Source: Rhyzopertha dominica (taxonomy: Eukaryota; Arthropoda; Insecta; Coleoptera; Bostrichidae). Taken from it: a stretch of DNA of 64,000 nt. The translations under genes were made by a program, and so were the position numbers. The notes beneath the pieces are model-generated. The model searched no databases, had not been told where the DNA came from, and worked only from the letters and a program-made list of their open reading frames with translations. Positions 11,551-23,099 of the stretch are shown piece after piece (position 1 is the first letter of the stretch; each line of letters begins with the position of its first letter). The stretch spans positions 496,002-560,001 of the forward strand of contig QCXZ01000138.1 of the NCBI GenBank assembly GCA_025024175.1, in the 5' to 3' direction.

Positions 11551-12392
11551 ATACAAAATCTTCCATTTGTTTTCTTTTCTTTTGCAAATTTTTTATATGT
11601 ACGGTACTCAATAAATTATTGATGTTAAACCTTATATATTGTCTTTTATAACCACCTAAATGATTGTTTTATTTAGCCAATCCTTCCTGGACATCTTGAT
11701 TATCAATTAAGAAAACCATTGATGTGGCATGTGTTTTTTTTACATGTGCTGATTATGTAACCAAACTACTTTGTCAAATAATATATTGATAAGATATGAA
11801 ATTTGGCATAGTATCTCATCAGCGGAAGAATAACAATTTGATGTTGACAAATTAAAAAAAAATTATAATACAGATATCTTAATGTGATAAAGTGGAAATT
11901 CTACATAAGTGGTCAGAAGAATTTGAATTTTGAGCGATATATATTCGTCTATTGGATTAAAGTTTTCTGATTCACTTTNAAATATTTCTTATTGAATGTA
12001 TTCAAAAATAATTTCGATAAAAGGTATTGTGCTGGTATTCTAACATTATATGTGGTCCCAATAAAACATTTTAACTCTAATGAAGAGATTTTTTTCAGAA
12101 AGTACTGGCATAGAAAGCATAAATAAAAAAAGTTTTATATTGACTGTTTACTAAATCTTATTTCCTATGACATACCAATACAACAATTATTATTTTTGAA
12201 ACCCACTATCAGCGTTAAAATTGTAATTTAAATTAATTATCTAATCGTCTACACTTCAAGAAAATTATTAGTTTTTAATTTGAATATTATACTTTTCAGC
12301 ACTAATTTTATCAGCTTCTTTCCTAATGACATGCAATATACTTGATAGTACTTTAATTTTGAGAATTGCTATATCTTCTAATCAGTTTTACC

Positions 12393-12433
12393 GTTGATTG
12401 ACGTATTCTTGGGACAAGAATATGTCAATCAAC
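12393..12433. repeat. Hairpin: 19-base inverted repeat with 3-base loop
   Basis: The arms 12393-12411 and 12415-12433 pair at 18 of 19 positions around a GGA loop. The arms read GTTGATTGACGTATTCTTG and its near complement. It lies at the edge of the LINE-like segment and is not a tRNA or an obvious terminator. Confidence 0.7.
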
Positions 12434-12469
12434 GATTTTACCCTTTGTACTTTTTTCATTAATCCTATA

Positions 12470-13480
12470 TTAATTGAGGATATTCAAAGTTTTATTTCTG
12501 TTTATATATTCACAGCGTTAAGGGCTTGCACAGGGTGCTGTCTAGCACTAGTTCCTTATGTTGTGTTCTTGAATATCTGATTATACACACAGGTCCTGTT
12601 GTCTCCAAGCACATCACAGGTAGTTTCTCTATATATAAATACAATAATAATTTACCTATGTTTTAACAATTGTAGTCTATTCTTTTGTATCATGCACAAT
12701 ATACTTGGTTCCTGTAATAATTTTGCAAGTTCTGTGTTTATTTTTCCTCATTTTAATCTGCTTTCCCATATTTCTCTTCCAAAGAGAACCACTGGTTTTA
12801 AACTTCTGTCATAATGAGGTCCAATTTAGTAGTAATTTAATTTTAAAAATCATAATGTCTTATTTTCATTAATCAGGAATGTTCAAAGTTTTAATTCATC
12901 TATGCCTTGCACTTTTTGTCTCCACAGAGTCCTGTTTATCACTAGTTTCTTATATTGTGTTCTTGAATAACTGATTGTACACAGTTCCACCATATTTTTC
13001 TCGGCCTTTGTTTTGAATATTATTTCACTTTCACAGGCAATTCCACGGTATTCATCCATTTTTGATATCCATTATATTTTATTCCTCTATGTGTTCTGTA
13101 TCTTGAATCTCAGCCTTATTTTTTGCCATATTTCTGTTTATTTTTAATTTGTTTTAATGTCAGAAAATCCATATCTACTTCCAAAGAGCACCAGTGGTTT
13201 TAAAAGAGATTTGTACAACTTTTATATTCATTACCCTTGATACTTCTTTTGAGTGAAAAACTTTCATAACTCCAGCAGCCCGTTTCCCACCAATTTTCTT
13301 TTCTGAAATTTATGAATGAATTCTTCCCTTTCATTTTTTTCTTGTCTTTCTTTAGCATCTATACTTGAAATTTTCTTAAATTTTCCTCTCAGTTATATCC
13401 AGCTTGCTAAGGATTTTGAGTTCTATTACATTTCTTGTGTGTTTAATTCTCTCCATATTTCTGTACCCACTGAAACTTTA
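12470..13480 (-). pseudogene. Decayed LINE-like ORF2 segment, partly duplicated in tandem
   Basis: Two diverged copies about 400 bases apart (roughly 12470-12815 and 12870-13215) share the block CACTAGTT(C/T)CTTAT.TTGTGTTCTTGAAT and a CTTCCAAAGAG(A/C)ACCA block. Read on the minus strand, the second block encodes KPVVLFGREIW and KPLVLFG respectively, and a third place further right encodes VGTEIWREL. These resemble the VLYGSExW motif found after the reverse-transcriptase domain of many LINE ORF2 proteins. Frames are broken by stops. The assignment rests on short motifs, so it is tentative; the duplication itself is clear. Confidence 0.4.
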
Positions 13481-14565
13481 AAGTCTTTTATTATTCTTAT
13501 CTTGCTTCGCATGCAATTTTAATCGAAGAAGTCCTGGAAAGTACCAGCTTCTATATTTATTCATTGAAAAAGATGCTTCAGAAAAAATTGTTTCTAATTT
13601 AGCTCAAAAATATCACAGCTGATACACAAAAGGGTTAGTTCTCTACTAAAAAAAAGATGGTTGTAATTATTCTAGTATAGTTAAGTTGAAAAGGCCACTG
13701 CCCAAGAAAGTGACCAAAAAACTGTTTAGAGTGATTTTATGGCTTAAGCTCTTTGCAAACAGGTAATACCTTCCATATGCAGGTATAAGAAAGCAAACAT
13801 GTCTAGAGGTATGTTGATCAAATTGTTATCTAAAATGGTATAAATGGTGACACATTTTCAATATCCAATATAGCCCTGCTGGAGCAGTTTGTTAACAGAG
13901 AACATAACAGTAAATGTATTTTATGGTGGAGGCAGATTGTAAATCCATTTTACTGGGTAATAGAGAATATTAGGAAACTGTGAATGCAATAAATATTTCT
14001 ACTGTTGGGATTTGCAGATGATACCGAATAGCATTCATTTGGCAAGTAATTAGAATCCATGGAATAAAAATTAGGTTTAAATTGCTAAATGTGAAAACAG
14101 TAAAAGTATGCAGACAGTTTGTCCAATAAATAAAGTATTCAACAAGACTATATTTGCTACTACCTAATCCACAAAATTACCAAATGTTTGAGATAGCATT
14201 CACTCTCCTGATGCTATCTCTTCTCTATTATGAACCTAGCCAGGGACCATACAGAAAATCACATTATTAAATAAACTATACCTACAAAAGAATTGATTCA
14301 TCATATAATACCTAGTTTCTTTTTTGCATTAGATGCAGTAATTGTTACAATGCAAGCTTGTCAGAAATCAGAATATTGTCGTTCTAGCTGAATGCACAGA
14401 GTGGACTTTTGTGACAGTGTCTTCTCAATATTGAGAAAGGCACTGTTTGTACCATATATATAACAGAGATGCTGAAGTATAGGGATTGTGAAAAACTGAG
14501 ATTTAATACGAATTTAGTTTGAAAATCACTATTCATCAGCAGAACTGATTAGGATTTAGGTTATT

Positions 14566-14667
14566 TTTAGATACTAGATACATAGTAATATAAATTATGG
14601 AATCGCAAGTCTGAAAACATATAAATGCCATTCCGTAGTTTGTTACTATATGTATCTAGTATCTAAA
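14566..14667. repeat. Short foldback (MITE-like) element
   Basis: TTTAGATACTAGATACATAGTAA at the left is repeated in inverted form at the right (14643-14667) with a two-base insertion. The inner parts ATTATGGAAT and ATTCCGTAGT also pair imperfectly, so nearly the whole 100 bases can fold into one stem. No coding capacity. Confidence 0.6.
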
Positions 14668-15239
14668 ATCATCAAAATATTTTAATTAAAAAAAAACAAT
14701 TTTTTTTATTTTACCTACACCTACCAACTATATGTATATTTGAACATTGCTTGAAAACTGCAACTATACTGGAATAATATTGCTCAAAATTTATTAGATA
14801 ATGATTACTTGTATATGTACTCATGAACTGAATAATTACAATTTTAAATAAGAAGAGGTGCTCTCTATGTGGCATAACTGACTTCGTTAAAACCCACATG
14901 CATGGTAGTTATTTAAATTTGAATTTAAAAATTCAAATACAATTCTGTTTATTGGAGGGTGATAAACCAATAAGAAACATGGGACTTGTCAGATTGTTAA
15001 GGTAACCATGACAACATTAAAAATTTGAATTCGAATTCTGAATTTGGCTACTTATTACGTAGCAGCCAACTTTTCGTGCGATCAATTGAGATTTCATGGC
15101 CGTCTCTGATCACAAGGTGTTCGATTTGCGTGCGCTAATTTTTAGCGATCAGTAATAGGTAATCTCCGTGATTTTACTATGTGCAAAAATGGCGTTGAAG
15201 ACAGTTGACGGTTACTTTTGGATTTTGGGCTTCTAGTAC

Positions 15240-15535
15240 TCATTATGGTACTTTCAATTGAGCTTTAATATAAAACGAAAGTGCCGCCTCAAAGGCGTGC
15301 GCAACTGACGCGTTTGCCACCCTGCCGTGGCACCAACACCGAGGATAACGCACTATGCATGATTCTGTAAGCGTTGCCGTCATGCGGTGGTTGGTGCAGG
15401 TGCGTGGTTAAGCGTTTTTCCGGTTAAAGTAGATGAAAATAGCAATAAAACTCAGTAAAAGCACAGTGCAGTGATAGCAAAAAGCGTGGCCGGCGAATAT
15501 TCGCGCGCTTGAGCCGTATCAAACGCGGAAAACAG
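15240..15535 (+). promoter_or_regulatory. Promoter and probable noncoding first exon of the PHD/SAM gene
   Basis: GC- and CpG-rich for this window, with several GCGTGCG and CGCGC stretches. A good donor (AACAG then GTAAATA) ends a probable noncoding exon at 15535. It would splice to the acceptor at 15887, 44 bases before the ATG. The transcription start is not defined. Confidence 0.4.
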
Positions 15536-15931
15536 GTAAATATCTTTCCGCGAGACGAAATCAGCACGCCTTTGCGCCTACCAAAATGCGCTGCTCGCTA
15601 ACTGTTCTTTATTCGCAATAATACCGATTTTAAGTCCATGTTAATACGACATAAACGCCCTACGCCTTCAAACTGAGCTTATTTCTGTTCTGCAAAAAGA
15701 TAAACTGTATCTAATCTAGCGCGTTGTAGAATTTCTTAACAATTCAATGTTGCGTTTGTCGCATGTGTATTTTTGATTGGAACAGGTTTCACCGCGTTGC
15801 CGAATATTTTCATTGTTTTAATGTGCCGGTTCGGTAACTGACGGAGGTGTGATTGAAGATTTAAATTATTCCCCTTGTTTATTTTAGGATATTTTATACA
15901 ATTAATTGGGGCTTCCGAAAGGCCGATCGAA

Positions 15932-18900
15932 ATGAGTGAAATAAGACACGGAGATCGCATCCTAGAGGCGATTGACCAGTTGCGGCGTCGTAAAGCACGG
16001 CCCGACGAAGAGCGAATACGTAATTTTTTATTGAGACGATACTGCGTGAGTTCGAGCGAAACAAAAGCAGATTTGCAAAGGTGCGTCGAGACGGGAATCG
16101 TTTTAAGGGTAGAATATAAGGGGAACATTAGCTACCGAAATGCTGCGAAAAAATTCTCGCACTTGAAGCGCGACAGCAATGGAGAAATCCTGGCCAACTT
16201 GCATAAACCGAACAGAAAATTTGCCGATACATTAACAAATGCAATCGCTCAATTAGTTATACAAGAGCCCGATTATTTGGAAATAGGTGTGCCTGAACAG
16301 GAGTTGATAAAAAATATCTTGTCAAAGGATAACGTCAGGTACACGAAAAAGTACGTCAGCATATTACTTGAAAAGCAGGTGGAGTGTGGGGGTTTAGTTA
16401 AAATGGACAATGGGAACTTCCTAATGGGGCCAGCAAAAACCGAAAGAAATGAAGAAAACAACGACAATGCGCTGAAAGAAAAGACCCCAAAATATATTAT
16501 TCAAGTCAAACCTCGAAAGAAACCTGGCCCAAAACCAGGGTGGAAAAAAGACAGCAAAGAGGGTGAAAATAACGATATCGACGACAAAAAGGGTGATTTG
16601 GGGTCGTTACGCGTTGGAGGAAGACGAAAGGTTCGTCGTTTGTACATAACCTCTTTTTTGTTTAAAACTTAATTCACATTTGCAGAGAGCAAAGAAAGTT
16701 TTTGATCCGTCCGATAACAACATTCCGAAGAAAAGGGGAAGACCTGCTGGTTCGCTGAACAAGTCTACTCTTGAAAAGCAGCTGAGTTCCAAATTGAGTG
16801 ATAGCGATTCAAGACCTGAATCAAGATCGTCCAATCCGGGTCGTGACCATGGAGGCGTATGTTCAGTTTGCCACATTCAAAACAAGAAGGGGCCTAATGA
16901 TCGCATGGTTTCATGCAGGGAATGTAGCAACAAAGGTAAAACAACTCAATTTGGAGTTTATTGTACCACTGAAGATATGTTTTGTGTTTAGCGCACCAAA
17001 GTTGTCTCAACGGGGATGACATGATGCTGAAAATGTATCCTGATAACACTTGGCAATGTCCACATTGCAAAACTTGTGTTATTTGCTATGAAACTGCAGA
17101 TGCTGTAAGTAACTACTTTGTTAAATGTTTGTGAACTATTCTGCGATAAGCAATAATCGTTGCAGATTATAATACATGTTTGACATGAATTTTTCGTACA
17201 TCAAGAAAGTTATTAAGCTTTTTTTACATTTCCTTATTTATTTATTGCTTATTATTATAATTTCGGTTTTGTTTGTTTCCATTAGGTATAGTTATTTTCC
17301 AATGTGTGATGCATTTTAATATATTTAAACATTACGGTTATGTAAAACATAGTCTAATAGATACTTATCCGTGCATGATGTGGTATTTCAAGAGCAAATT
17401 TTTAATATAATATAAAAACTCATTATTTTAAGGCACAGCTATGTTCTGTTGTTATAACATTATGTGACAGGGCTGAAAATTTTGGGTAGGCAGTGTTTTA
17501 ATTTTTTAAATATGTTGGGGTGGGAGGGGAGGCATGGTGTTTTTTCTTTCTCACTGTGTTTTATTTTTGAAATTGAACTCCATCCGGTACTCGAATGGCC
17601 TTTTTAGCTATAATTCAGTAACCGTTAATCACTCATTCATTTTGAGAATTTTTTTTTAAGAGAATCAAATTTTCAGCAACCTTTTATTAATAATTTTTTC
17701 ATGTAAAATCAATAATAAATATGCTAGAAGCAATAAGAAAAATAAAAATTGTATATCAAAATTTCTTTGAATTCTTTAAATTATCCAAATAAAGTATTAT
17801 TTTGTAGACTATGTTGATGAATATAATTGATTGCATTATGCATTATCCCAATGTTGTTCTTCTTAATTGTACAGCGTGCTAATATTTATTACGAAAGTTA
17901 AAAATTTGGACACCAGAAATTGAGTAATTCCAATTATTATGTTTATACATAGAGGGTGCCAGTTTCGCTAGCTTCTCTAGATTAAACATAGTCTAATCAT
18001 TTTATCCTAATTATGAAGTTTTCATGGAAATATTAATTTCAATTATTATAAGTATAAAATAATTATAAGTATAAGGTACTTGTTGGAAGTTGAAAAACTG
18101 TATCGATAACAGTGTGACACATGTTGAGAATCTGTCTGTCTAGAAGTAAATATTACTCTGGCAGTTCAGTGTGTTGAAACTTAGAAATGAATGTAGTCTA
18201 ATAGTGTTAGCATGAAGAAGTCAGGATAAGATAGGTCATACTCATTGTGGAGGAGCTAGCTTTTGCTCTGGTTCAAAATAGATATAAAAATTGGGTTTAA
18301 TGCACCAAAAAGCCTTGGCATGCAAACTTTCAATTAAATCTACCTGGTCCTATTTAGAAATTATCTAGCAATGCACCTGAACAGTCAAAAAGAGCTACAT
18401 TCTAATAACGTATAGTGTGCAGAATCATTCTTGTTTGAACTCACCTTTCACCTGTTAATATTAGGAACGTATTCGCAAGCAAAAATAAAATCGCTTCCTA
18501 CCCAAAATATTGAGCAGAATTAGCATTTGACTGGACCAGTATGTGAATAGTACTTTTAGTTTTAACGTTTGTACTTTATTAATTTAATCTTAAACTGTAC
18601 ATTTTTGGCAGGGTTTCTTGACTGTTTGTTCAATTTGTGCTGATGCATATCACGCTCTGTGTCATCAGCCTCGAATCGTTGAGAAGGTGAAAAATGGCCA
18701 GTATTGGGTATGCATTAATTGCCAAACATCAGAACAACTGACAGTAAATGGGATCCATTCCAACTTTGGCAGCCGAGATACTGCAAATGGTAAGTTACAG
18801 AAGAACTTGAAAGTGAATACGAAGTGATTGTGAAATGCCTCCGACTTGTAACAATATGGCACATTTTTTAGTTGGGTGGGTAGCCATTATCAAGAATGAT

Positions 18901-20225
18901 AGAGGTATTATTATTCTTATTAATATAAAATGTATACACATTTTGCAATATATCTCCTACACATACCTAAAAATCAAGGAAATACTATTTTATGTCCAGC
19001 TTTTAATTGATTGATCATCTACCAAAATTACCTACTGTTTTTGTTGTTGAAATCACTAATTTTTATTTTGTTTCGACTATCGTTTCAGCTTTGCAAGTAT
19101 TAAAAAAGAATTGTAGCCACTTAACAGAGAATCTTTTACTTCATATTAAATAATTATTGAGCATATGTTAACATAAACTGTAGTTTTTAATGAACATAAG
19201 ATGTAGTTATTAGGTTAACAGGCCAACAGATATTATGAATAAGTATTGCCATCTTGGACCGGGATTTGAACCTGGGATCTTTTGATTACTAGTCAAGCGT
19301 GCTAACAGCAACTGCACTATCAAAGCCCTATTCAAATTCGATGTTAAAGCGATATATGTACATCAAAGTTTGTTACATGTGGTGCATTCTTGCAATAAAC
19401 TTATTAAAACTCTTTTTACAACAATTTTGTGCAAATCTTGCCAAATGCTTACATTTTTATAAACTTAAGTTGGTAGTATGAAAATATGAATGTACTGACA
19501 AAAACATAGAAGTATCCAGTTTCTGGAATTAAATTGCACTTCAAATACTTTTTTTGGTTTTCGTAAATTCACATATTAGCATTTAGTGAATTTTGCATCT
19601 AGACGACTCATAACACATATACTTTATTATTTATTTAAACTGAAATATGTCAGGACCACTAAACTTTGATTTTATGAGAGTGTGAACAATTTAATTTAGC
19701 AAACATTCAGGATAATTATCACAGCTTGATAAATTTGTTGTACAGGTGTCAGAGATCGCATGTCGAGCAATTCCGAATCTGAAAACTCATCTCTTGCGCC
19801 ATCACCCACCCCGCCCACACTTAGCCCTCAAACGAATCGTATGGGTGCCGTCACTCCTGAGATACGCTACAATATGTCTGATTCTCAAAGCGTAAAAGAC
19901 TTGGATTTGGATGAGAACATTGATCCAACCATTCCGGATGCTTCAGGTTGGACGTATGATGAGGTTTACGATTATTTTGCTCAGTATTTCCCAGAAGAAG
20001 CAAAGGTTTTCAAAGAACAGGTAAGTTAACAGGTCTCTTATGTTTGTGATTTGCTCATTATTTTTTTTTACCTGTTAGGAAATCGATGGACGTTCTCTGC
20101 TCTTGATGAAGAGGATTGATGTTTTGACCAGCCTGAAGCTAAAGTTAGGGCCTGCATTGAAAATTTACAGGCATGTTTTGAAACTGCAGGTGCGAAGGGA
20201 TGATCCGAAACTGTATTGGTTNTGA
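15932..20225 (+). CDS. SAMD1/KAT6-type winged helix, double PHD finger and SAM domain chromatin protein
   Basis: Six coding exons join in frame: 15932-16630, 16686-16935, 16992-17104, 18612-18789, 19746-20020 and 20079-20225 (553 residues). Residues ~8-70 ([21 protein letters not shown]...) form the SAMD1-like winged helix known from SAMD1 and the N-terminus of KAT6A/MOZ, which binds unmethylated CpG DNA. A basic linker has [14 protein letters not shown] and the AT-hook-like KKRGRPAGS. Two interlocked PHD fingers (CSVCH, CREC, HQSC, CPHC; then CVIC, CSIC, YHALC, CINC) resemble the acyl-lysine-reading double PHD of KAT6/DPF proteins. A Ser-rich linker leads to a C-terminal SAM domain ([11 protein letters not shown]...[12 protein letters not shown]). 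No MYST acetyltransferase domain is present, so it is a reader rather than an enzyme. It may be the orthologue of Drosophila Samuel, but that is from memory. The 1.5-kb intron 17105-18611 shows nothing notable. The codon before the stop contains an N (20222). Confidence 0.88.
19252..19327 (-). repeat. tRNA-Thr-like sequence, probable SINE head
   Basis: On the minus strand, A-box-like TAGTGCAGTTGCTGTTAGCAC and B-box GGTTCAAATCC have normal tRNA spacing. The anticodon arm TTGACTAGTAATCAA would give anticodon AGT (Thr). The acceptor ends do not pair well and a long AT-rich body follows on the minus strand (down to about 19110). It therefore looks like a tRNA-derived SINE inside an intron of the PHD/SAM gene rather than a functional tRNA. 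Confidence 0.55.
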
Positions 20226-20339
20226 ATGATTTTTTTTTTATCGTTTGATTGTTGCTGATTTATTTATTTATTTTGTAATAGGTTATGCATGAATGCACAT
20301 TAATTTTATTTGATACTGTAATCGTATATGAAATTGGTT

Positions 20340-20345
20340 AATAAA
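20340..20345 (+). promoter_or_regulatory. AATAAA poly(A) signal of the PHD/SAM gene
   Basis: AATAAA lies 115 bases after the stop codon, in AT-rich sequence followed by a T/G-rich stretch. Confidence 0.6.
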
Positions 20346-20385
20346 GTATATTTTCGCCTTTGTCATGTGTTTGATTTCTTTGTAG

Positions 20386-20411
20386 TATGAAAAGATTGAA
20401 TCACAGTGGAG
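20386..20411 (+). other. Possible alternative mini-exon at the left edge of the tandem array
   Basis: A strong acceptor (TTTGATTTCTTTGTAG) and a strong donor (GGAG then GTAAGTACC) bound 26 bases that could read YEKIESQW. An upstream alternative donor exists in the SAM exon (CTGCAG then GTGCGA at 20189/20190), and joining there would replace the current C-terminal 12 residues. There is no downstream exon to confirm it, so this is only a possibility. Confidence 0.25.
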
Positions 20412-21026
20412 GTAAGTACCTATCTCATAACTTAACAGTTAAATGCATGTTTAGGGACTATAAATACACAAAATTAGGGGAAGAGGATTTTGGTAATTTA
20501 TTTTTCTAAGTAAGTAAAATTTTGGCTATTTTTATTTGAAGTGGAAGCCATTAAAATGATGTACATATTTTTTTAATAAATGTTTTGGGGGGCCGTGAGG
20601 ACGCCCACACCTCATTGTAAGTACCTATCTCATAACTTAACAGTTAAATGCATGTTTAGGGACTATAAATACACAAAATTAGGGGAAGAGGATTTTGGTA
20701 ATTTATTTTTCTAAGTAAGTAAAATTTTGGCTATTTTTATTTGAAGTGGAAGCCATTAAAATGATGTACATATTTTTTTAATAAATGTTTTGGGGGGCCG
20801 TGAGGACGCCCACACCTCATTGTAAGTACCTATCTCATAACTTAACAGTTAAATGCATGTTTAGGGACTATAAATACACAAAATTAGGGGAAGAGGATTT
20901 TGGTAATTTATTTTTCTAAGTAAGTAAAATTTTGGCTATTTTTATTTGAAGTGGAAGCCATTAAAATGATGTACATATTTTTTTAATAAATGTTTTGGGG
21001 GGCCGTGAGGACACCCACACCTCATT
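20412..21026. repeat. Three tandem copies of a 205-bp unit
   Basis: Units start with GTAAGTACCTATCTCATAAC at 20412, 20617 and 20822 and end with CACACCTCATT; the exact period is 205 bp. The copies look identical apart from one A for G in ACACCC near the end of the third. Each unit contains AAATGCATGTTTAGGGAC, an AATAAATG stretch and GGGGGGCCGTGAGGAC. No open frame spans a unit. Such similarity means a very recent tandem duplication or an assembly artefact. Confidence 0.95.
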
Positions 21027-21725
21027 GTAACTTTAAAATTGTCAAGTATTTTTTCTAAAATGTTTTTTTAATCTGGGTCTTGTAAACAAAAAAAGATACT
21101 CTTTGTTCATGGGACTAAAATTGATCCTTTCCAAGAAAATTGCAGTTGAATGTTAAGATTTACATTTTCACTGTTTAACTAAATATTTTTTTTATCAAAT
21201 TGCGTGTGATAATTTAATAATAAAACTTTATTAGATGTCACTGTTAGATGGACATTTTGACAAAAAAAATTAACAATTCTGACAATAATGGTATATTCAT
21301 ATATTTTGAGAAGAAATCCCTTTCCAAGTAGGCAAGTACCTAAGTGTTTTGATAACACCTTGGTTAGATCCTAGGTATTTATTTTTATGACGAATAAATG
21401 AACAAAGTTATAACACAAAAGACATAAAGAAAAATATTTTTAGTTTTCAAGGCAAATAAGACGAACAGATCTTGTGATGACCTGGCTGAATCTCTAAGGT
21501 TTTGAAATTTTGACACTTTACCGGCCTGTCCCATATTGTATTTTTATGGTAAGGTCTTTGTTATTAAGACCACCTTATTAATGGCACATAAAATTTATGT
21601 CCCACCATGACCATTAAGTATTAATACAGATCAGCATATTACACTATAAATAAAAAAAGTACGGTCAGGTTGGATCAATAGTACCGTGTTACTGTTATAC
21701 TCATAGATTTGCTTGAATAAAAATA
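21027..21725. other. Intergenic gap
   Basis: AT-rich sequence between the tandem array and the 3' end of the DENND10-like gene. No gene or clear repeat was seen. Confidence 0.6.
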
Positions 21726-21731
21726 TTTATT
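21726..21731 (-). promoter_or_regulatory. AATAAA poly(A) signal of the DENND10-like gene
   Basis: TTTATT on the plus strand (AATAAA on the minus strand) lies 67 bases beyond the stop codon of the DENND10-like gene. Confidence 0.65.
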
Positions 21732-21797
21732 CGGTAATTATTGACATAAAATATCACATTAGTAAAGGTAGCAATACAAAATATATACCACAAAATC

Positions 21798-23099
21798 TCA
21801 TAACATCATCATATCTTCAGCTACAGCGAAATGGAACAGAAAGTTTTCAACGGCAGAACTATAGTTTTGCTCCTTTAGCACCTCTAAAGTTATCATTCCA
21901 TTGGGTGTTTTCGATGCTAAACTTTTCAATTGCTTCAAGAGGTCTGCTGTTTTTTGAGACAGTTCTGAACTTACATCTTCTTCTTTTGCATTAGTTTCAG
22001 CTAGTTCCACAACTGAAGCACCAAGGTCTTTGTATATTTTGGTCATAGATAAGCAATCTGTAAAAAATACTTATTTATTTATAAACATTAAATATTGCCA
22101 CTATAGTACCTTTGGCAGATGCAGAAATGTTGATTTCGAGATTAGTTAAGTTTACGAATAGGTCATAAAATTCCGTTTGTGGAGAATGTATATAACTGGT
22201 AACGCCAGCAACAAAAAATGAGAATGCCTAAAAAGTTTGTTTGTACAAGTGCATTTCTTTCTTCACAGCCTTACCTTTAATTCATTTCTAGCATTTTCAA
22301 CATAAGGAAACAGGTAATCATTTGGTTTACGATATGTTACTAAATGAGTAATAGACAATAGGTCCTAAAACAGAACTAACTTTTAATATGCGTAAGAGGT
22401 GGAATATGAAAACTTGCCTTTTGTAGTTCTGTAATATTGGAATGGTAAACAATTATTCTTTTTTTCAACAGCACAGCAATATATATTAATATAACATTAA
22501 GGCCAAACTTTCTCACAAATTCTAAAAATAATACAGTCAATTCATAATCCTTATAATTAAGGTTTTTATACCTTTAACAGCACCTTTCTGAGAAAAATCT
22601 CCAAAATTGTGGGTAATTACACTACCATTTTCTTGCAGACTACAAGAAGACGTAACAAAAATATTCACGTACAATTTAACTAAGGCAACTCTATCACCAG
22701 ATTTCAAATAATGTTGAAGAAAAACTTGACACAGTGTTTCATATTTATTTGGATTAAAATCTTTTGCAATGAATATTATTGCAACACCTTCATTTTTGTC
22801 ATCGGTACCACTCTCTTGAATGTAAATCCAATTCTCATTTCGTAAGTATGCAAACGTACCATTTGGCTGTATGTTCAACTTAAAACAGGATTTAATTATA
22901 TATTGCTTGTTCTTTCCAGAAATGTTGGGGTAGGTCCATGTTAACAAATTAGAGCCNTCATGTCGATCTGCAAGAATAAATTTAAGTAATTTGTGGTCAA
23001 CTAAAAGCACTAGCGTTGTCAGACAACAGCACTAGCTATGAAAATTTCATTAAACTTACGTATTATGTGGAATGATATTAAATTGTTATAACAACTCAT
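21798..23099 (-). CDS. DENND10: DENN domain-containing protein 10 (FAM45)-like
   Basis: Six exons on the minus strand: 23099-23060, 22967-22572, 22521-22418, 22364-22275, 22227-22110 and 22057-21798. Phases agree, giving 335 residues against ~357 in vertebrates. Family landmarks in order: LLTWTYPN near the start, AKDFNPNKYE, a VLLKKRIIVYH segment, DLFVNLTNLEINISASAK, and the C-terminal TLEVLKEQNYSSAVENFLF. The vertebrate protein is a divergent DENN protein on late endosomes with Rab27-directed exchange activity; the role here is inferred from that. The short first exon (13 codons plus one base) was chosen because it is the only ATG with a GTAAGT donor in the right phase before the acceptor at 22968. 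Intron 3 appears to use a GC donor (AAG then GCAAGT). One base (22957) is unresolved. Confidence 0.9.

Larger units (their letters stand above)
11551..15239. other. Intergenic region with decayed repeats
   Basis: No host gene was recognised. The stretch holds a perfect-looking hairpin at 12393-12433, a duplicated LINE-like segment at 12470-13480 and a foldback at 14566-14667. Short AT-rich inverted stretches occur near 14905-15050. One unresolved base occurs at 11979. Confidence 0.55.

Noticed and set aside
19252..19327. Functional tRNA-Thr gene
   Set aside because: The acceptor stem does not pair properly and the element lies in an intron with a SINE-like body.
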